Shown here one piece after another: positions 4,967 through 9,202 of a stretch of 9,202 nucleotides of DNA. The stretch is from assembly GCA_964624795.1 (NCBI GenBank), contig CAZUZS010000125.1, positions 1 to 9,202 on the forward strand, in the 5' to 3' direction. The position numbers and the translations under genes were made by a program. This DNA is from CAZUZS01 sp964624795 (GTDB taxonomy: Bacteria; Calditrichota; Calditrichia; RBG-13-44-9). Positions within the stretch are counted from its first letter, which is position 1, and every line of letters starts with the position of its first letter. The notes beneath the pieces were generated by a model. It did no database searches. It saw nothing but the letters and a program-made list of their open reading frames with translations, and had not been told where the DNA came from.

Positions 4967-7600
4967 ATGGAATTATCCGCCAGGATTGAGACGGAATTTC
5001 TACCGTATGTGAACAAACCAGGGCGTTATACCGGCAACGAGTATAATGCGGTTATCAAAGATTTACCCGAGGTCAGGCTGCGGATTGCGCTTGCTTTTCC
5101 GGAGGTCTATGAGATCGGGATGTCTTATGTGGGGTTCGATATTCTCTACCATGTATTGAATAGCCGGCCTCACATCTGGGCCGAACGGGTTTATGCCCCC
5201 TGGATTGATGCGGAAGAAGTTTTGCGCTCAAAAAATATCCCGCTGTTCAGCCTGGAATCCCGCACACCGTTGGCGGATTTCGACTGGATCGGTTTCACAC
5301 TGCAATATGAGCTGACCTACAGCTCGCTGTTGAATATGCTGGATTTGGCTGGTTTTCCTTTGCGCAGTAAAGATCGGGATGAAAAATGGCCGCTGGTTAT
5401 TGGTGGGGGACCATCGGTCTATAATCCCGAGCCTATCGCCGATTTTTTTGATGCTTTCCTGATTGGCGATGGCGAAGAAGCTGTTTTAGAGATTAGCCGG
5501 ATTGTGCTCGAAGCGAAGGAGAAATCGCTTTCCCGGGATGAAACCCTGTTTCGTCTTTCCCGGGTGGAGGGCATTTATGTTCCTTCCTTCTACCGGGTCG
5601 AGCGAAATCAATTCGGCGAATTCCAGCAAATTGTCCCGCAGAGAACGGGAATACCGGAACGAATTCGAAAAACTATTTTGCCGGAACTAGAGAAAAGGAA
5701 TTATCCTCTGTCACCTCTGGTTCCGCTTATCGAAGTAACGCACGACCGCCTTTCGGTAGAGATTATGCGGGGCTGCAGCGAAGGCTGCCGGTTCTGCAAT
5801 GCCGGGATGATCTATCGGCCGGTTCGCGAGAGAGCAGTGCAGGACATCATCGATCAAACGTCAAAAGCCATCCGTTCGTCCGGCTTCGATGAAGTCTCGC
5901 TGCTTTCGCTGAATTCATCCGACTACCGCGATTTGAACTGGCTTATGATGAAAGAAAAAATGCTGCTTTCGCAGGAGCATGTGAAATTCGCCTTTCCATC
6001 CTTACGGCTGGATGCCGTGACGCCGGAAATGGTGGATTTTGTGCAGACTGCGAGGAAGACCGGTTTTACTTTCGCGCCGGAGGCGGGTAGCCAGCGCCTC
6101 CGCAACGTCATTAATAAAAATGTGCGGGATGAAGATTTGCTGGATACGCTGCGGCTGGTTCTGGATAACGGCTGGCAGTCTGTAAAATTTTATTTTATGA
6201 TCGGTTTACCAACCGAAAAAGAAGAGGATATTCAGGCCATTATCAACCTCATTGAACAGTGCCGTGACATCGCCTCCGGCTACAGGGATATCCGCTTCAG
6301 TGTTTCAATTTCCCCTTTTACCCCTAAACCGCATACGCCGTTTCAGTGGGAGAAACAGGAATTTCCGCAGGAGCTGGATCGCAAAATAATCCGGATCCGC
6401 GATCACTTTCCGGGACGAGGCATGCAGGTTACCTGGCGGGACGGCTATTCCACTACGCTCGAAACGATCTTTGTGCGGGGGGGGAGGGAGTTGTCTGCGG
6501 TTTTGGAAGAAGCCTGGCGCAACGGCGCACGGTTCGACGGCTGGAATGACACCTTCGACTGGAACCGGTGGGAGAACGCATTCCAAACGGCGGGCCTGGA
6601 CTGGAAGAATTACCTGCGACCGCTGTCTGTTTCAGTTCCCCTGCCGTGGGACCATATCGATATGGGAATTTCGCAGTCATTTCTCCAAAAGGAGAAAATG
6701 CGAGCCTACGAAGGAAGGATTAGCCGCGACTGCCAGGATTATGTCTGCCTGGGGTGCGGATTGGAACGGAAACAGTTTGCGGAATTGGTAAGCTGCTACC
6801 GGAAGCAGGAAAGCAAACCTGAGAAAAGAAGCACCGCCGATTTCACATTCGCGGAAGAAAAAACTGGGACAGAAACAGCGGCGCCGGTGACTTACGGCCG
6901 CGGCAAAAAAGTTCGGCAGTCTGCTGTTGCGGTGCCCAAGAAAAAAATCAGGGTGCAGTTCACCAAGACCGGAATGGCCCGGTTCATATCGCATCTGGAT
7001 ATTGTTCGCGTTTTCGATCGCGCCGCGCGGCGGGCAAAAATTTCACTGGTTTATTCGCAGGGATTCACACCGAGGCCAAAGATTGCATTCGGGCCGCCGC
7101 TTGGCCTGGGCATCGCCAGCACTGCCGAATTCCTGGACCTGGAAGTCGAGATCGGGCGCGAAAGCGATCTGCAGGTAAAACTGAATGAGGTATTGCCGGG
7201 CGGTATCCGTATTGTTATGCAGAAAACAATCTACGCAAAAGTGCCTGCACTTGCAGCAGCAATCAATCGCTGGGAGTACGAGACATTTCTCAGCAACTTC
7301 GATTTGCCGCAGGAATGGATTGAGGATTGGTTTTCCCGGCAGGAAATTATTGTCTTGCGGGAGGTGAAAGACGAGAGCAAAGAGGTTGATATCAGGCCTT
7401 TTGTAGAAAACATCTCCATTCATGATGGAAAACTTCAGATTTTGATTAACGGAAATGACGGACGGACGGCAAAAGTGACAGAGGTACTGGATACGCTCAT
7501 GGGCAGCCATGCGGTGGATTACCGGCAATTTATTACACAGCGAACAGGCCAATTCATATTGGAAGGGGACCGCAAACTTACCCCCTTTGAAGTATTATGA
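4967..7600 (+). CDS. Fused B12-binding-like/radical SAM (TIGR03960) and DUF2344 (TIGR03936) protein
   Basis: This 877-residue cytoplasmic protein joins two families usually found together (COG1032 and COG5011). Residues 1 to about 200 form a B12-binding-like domain (KPGRYTGNEYNAV, LAFPEVYEIGMSYVGFDILY, VIGGGPSVYNPEPIADFFD). The radical SAM domain follows, with cluster ligands C270, C274 and C277 in GCSEGCRFCNAGMIYRP and later FTFAPEAGSQRLRNVINK. A second motif, C589, C594 and C597 (CQDYVCLGCG), may hold another metal site. A charged linker (about 610-657) leads to DUF2344 (about 658-865; VQFTKTGMARFISHLD, YSQGFTPRPKIAFGPPLGLG). The substrate is unknown; linkage to RNase G suggests RNA or ribosome modification. 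The start agrees with family N-termini, though only a weak GGTAAAG (4951-4957) precedes it. A G8 run lies at 6477-6484. Confidence 0.95.
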   Translation: MELSARIETEFLPYVNKPGRYTGNEYNAVIKDLPEVRLRIALAFPEVYEIGMSYVGFDILYHVLNSRPHIWAERVYAPWIDAEEVLRSKNIPLFSLESRTPLADFDWIGFTLQYELTYSSLLNMLDLAGFPLRSKDRDEKWPLVIGGGPSVYNPEPIADFFDAFLIGDGEEAVLEISRIVLEAKEKSLSRDETLFRLSRVEGIYVPSFYRVERNQFGEFQQIVPQRTGIPERIRKTILPELEKRNYPLSPLVPLIEVTHDRLSVEIMRGCSEGCRFCNAGMIYRPVRERAVQDIIDQTSKAIRSSGFDEVSLLSLNSSDYRDLNWLMMKEKMLLSQEHVKFAFPSLRLDAVTPEMVDFVQTARKTGFTFAPEAGSQRLRNVINKNVRDEDLLDTLRLVLDNGWQSVKFYFMIGLPTEKEEDIQAIINLIEQCRDIASGYRDIRFSVSISPFTPKPHTPFQWEKQEFPQELDRKIIRIRDHFPGRGMQVTWRDGYSTTLETIFVRGGRELSAVLEEAWRNGARFDGWNDTFDWNRWENAFQTAGLDWKNYLRPLSVSVPLPWDHIDMGISQSFLQKEKMRAYEGRISRDCQDYVCLGCGLERKQFAELVSCYRKQESKPEKRSTADFTFAEEKTGTETAAPVTYGRGKKVRQSAVAVPKKKIRVQFTKTGMARFISHLDIVRVFDRAARRAKISLVYSQGFTPRPKIAFGPPLGLGIASTAEFLDLEVEIGRESDLQVKLNEVLPGGIRIVMQKTIYAKVPALAAAINRWEYETFLSNFDLPQEWIEDWFSRQEIIVLREVKDESKEVDIRPFVENISIHDGKLQILINGNDGRTAKVTEVLDTLMGSHAVDYRQFITQRTGQFILEGDRKLTPFEVL

Positions 7601-7666
7601 GCCTGACTGCCTGTTTCCCCGAGGATGCGTAAGAGCCCGGAGCGCCATACAACACGAGTAGATAAC

Positions 7667-7670
7667 GGAG
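7667..7670 (+). promoter_or_regulatory. Ribosome binding site that decides the rng start
   Basis: GGAG lies 5 bp before the ATG at 7676. An in-frame ATG at 7625 has GAGG directly abutting it and would add 17 residues (MRKSPERHTT...) unlike any RNase G N-terminus, whereas MKKEIIINSTNEDTRIAILE is the typical family start. Confidence 0.75.
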
Positions 7671-7675
7671 TGGAA

Positions 7676-9199
7676 ATGAAGAAAGAGATTATTATAAACT
7701 CAACTAATGAAGATACCAGAATTGCCATACTTGAAAACGACCGGTTAACGGAAATATTTGTTGAACGCCCGGATAACGAGCGCATGGTGGGTGATATTTA
7801 TAAGGGGCGTGTGCGCCGCGTTGTCAAGGGAATGCAGGCAGCTTTTATCAATATCGGATTTGAGCAGGATGCATTTTTACATTTTTCGGATATGGGCAGC
7901 GATGTAAACCAGCTTTTTGCAGACATCGATGAAGAATCGACAGAAGGCGGGCAGAAAAAGCAGGATGTAGATCCTGCCGATTTGTTACGAAACGGGCAGG
8001 AAATAGCGGTGCAGATCATCAAAGAACCGATCAGCACCAAAGGGCCGCGGGTTACAACCGAATTAACGCTTCCGGGCCGTCTGATGGTATTGGTGCCGAA
8101 CCAGGAGCGGGTAGGTGTCTCCCGTAAGGTTTCCAGTATTAAGGAGAGAAAGCGCCTGCGCTTTGTCGCCCGCAAAATAAGACCCAAAAATTTCGGCCTC
8201 ATTATACGGACGGTAGCGGAGGAAAAAGACGAAGGGGCGCTGCAAAGCGATTTGCAGAAACTGTTGAAAACCTGGAAAAAAGTGGAAGAAGATCTGAAGG
8301 AGGCAACGCCGCCCATGTTGATCTTCAAGGATCTTGGAATGGCATCCAGCGTCATCCGCGATCTTTTCACCTCCGATGTAAAAAGAGTGGTAGTCGATTC
8401 GCGGAAAATGTATCGCGAGATTACCCGCTACCTGAAAGAAGTAGGTTCCGATCTGCTGAAACGGGTGGAATATTTTAAATCGCGCGAACCCATCTTCGAT
8501 TATTTTCAGATAGAGCAGGAGTTGCAGCGCAGCCTGGAACGAAAAGTCTGGATGAAAAACGGCGGTTACCTGATTATCGAGCATACCGAGGCGATGACCG
8601 CGATCGATGTCAACAGTGGCCGCTATTTCGGGAAAAAGGACCACGAGCGCAACTCACTGAAAATTAACCTGGAAGCCGCCCGGGAAATATCCCGGCAAAT
8701 GCGGCTGCGCGATATTGGCGGCCTTATTGTCATCGACTTTATCGACATGGAAGTGGAAGAGAACCGGACCAAGCTGCTGAACGAGATGCGAAAAGAATTT
8801 TCGCACGACCGGGCTGTGACCCGAATATCGGAGATGAGCCGCTTTGGTCTGATTGAAATGACCCGCCAGCGCATCCGACCCAGCCTGATTTATAATATTA
8901 ACGAACCGTGCCCGCTTTGCGAAGGGACCGGTCTGGTGCCGACGCCCGGCACCGTTCTGGCGAACATGGAACGCATCATCCGGCGCTACATTGCCGCGGA
9001 TCGCGACCGGAGAATTATCATTCGCGCCAATCCGCACATGGTAGAATATCTGAACAACAAACGATTGAGTCGCCGCCTGCGGCTCATGTGGAAATACTGG
9101 ATAAAAATTGATGTAGAGACGGATACTGCATTCAAGCCGCACGATTTCCGCGTGCTGGTGAAAAAGACCCGTGAAGATGTGACGGAGAAGTTTGTGTAG
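7676..9199 (+). CDS. rng: Ribonuclease G (RNase E/G family endoribonuclease)
   Basis: RNase E/G enzymes cut single-stranded, AU-rich RNA in rRNA maturation and mRNA decay. The 507-residue protein matches RNase G length and lacks the long C-terminal degradosome scaffold of RNase E. An N-terminal S1 domain (about 36-125; GDIYKGRVRRVVKGMQAAFI) carries a short acidic insert (ADIDEESTEGGQ). The 5'-monophosphate sensor RT pair is R178-T179 in GLIIRTVAEE. Catalytic magnesium ligands are D311 (TAIDVNSGRY) and D354 (GGLIVIDFIDME), 43 residues apart as in E. coli RNase E. C412 and C415 (CPLCEGTG) form the zinc-link motif, 58 residues after the second aspartate, again as in E. coli. The gene begins 75 bp after the radical SAM fusion with no obvious terminator between, so they are likely cotranscribed. 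The stop is complete, and the final GGAA may begin the next gene's ribosome binding site. Confidence 0.96.
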   Translation: MKKEIIINSTNEDTRIAILENDRLTEIFVERPDNERMVGDIYKGRVRRVVKGMQAAFINIGFEQDAFLHFSDMGSDVNQLFADIDEESTEGGQKKQDVDPADLLRNGQEIAVQIIKEPISTKGPRVTTELTLPGRLMVLVPNQERVGVSRKVSSIKERKRLRFVARKIRPKNFGLIIRTVAEEKDEGALQSDLQKLLKTWKKVEEDLKEATPPMLIFKDLGMASSVIRDLFTSDVKRVVVDSRKMYREITRYLKEVGSDLLKRVEYFKSREPIFDYFQIEQELQRSLERKVWMKNGGYLIIEHTEAMTAIDVNSGRYFGKKDHERNSLKINLEAAREISRQMRLRDIGGLIVIDFIDMEVEENRTKLLNEMRKEFSHDRAVTRISEMSRFGLIEMTRQRIRPSLIYNINEPCPLCEGTGLVPTPGTVLANMERIIRRYIAADRDRRIIIRANPHMVEYLNNKRLSRRLRLMWKYWIKIDVETDTAFKPHDFRVLVKKTREDVTEKFV

Positions 9200-9202
9200 G
9201 AA

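Noticed and set aside
8908..9111. Small plus-strand frame inside the end of rng
   Set aside because: It is an out-of-frame shadow of the conserved zinc-link region of RNase G.

Overview
The window holds five intact genes, all on the + strand, in a bacterial chromosome of roughly balanced base composition. In order they encode a DUF1848 protein, pyruvate phosphate dikinase (PpdK), an arginine repressor (ArgR), a fused B12-binding-like/radical SAM/DUF2344 protein, and ribonuclease G. There is no tRNA, rRNA, CRISPR array, transposase, integrase or phage gene. The host is probably an anaerobic or facultative bacterium: PpdK and the radical SAM-DUF2344-RNase G block are common in such lineages. 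Shine-Dalgarno sites are clear before ppdK, argR and rng. The sequence does not fix the phylum; an FCB-group or Firmicutes-like relative is possible, but this is inference.

Layout. 1-209 is a noncoding leader ending in six degenerate 7-bp tandem repeats. 210-1034 is the DUF1848 gene, with its radical-SAM-like CxxxCxxC motif at the extreme C-terminus. 1035-1348 is noncoding and holds a REP-like hairpin, a second six-copy array of the same 7-mer in inverted orientation, and the probable ppdK promoter and ribosome binding site. 1349-4063 is ppdK. 4064-4176 carries a hairpin and the argR ribosome binding site. 4177-4623 is argR. 4624-4966 is a 343-bp noncoding stretch with a GC-rich hairpin, a candidate folded RNA closed by an 11-bp long-range helix, a T7 run and a perfect AT-rich palindrome. 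4967-7600 is the radical SAM fusion and 7676-9199 is rng, separated by 75 bp and probably cotranscribed.

How the genes relate. The radical SAM-DUF2344-rng order is a recognised conserved neighbourhood that often continues into ribosomal protein L21 (rplU), suggesting an RNA or ribosome role for the uncharacterised fusion; the window ends just as the next gene would begin. PpdK and ArgR are single metabolic and regulatory genes with no visible pathway partner. Most of the window is ordinary core genome. The points worth a second look are the paired inverted heptamer arrays around the DUF1848 gene, the possible structured leader before the radical SAM gene, and the altered effector motif of ArgR.
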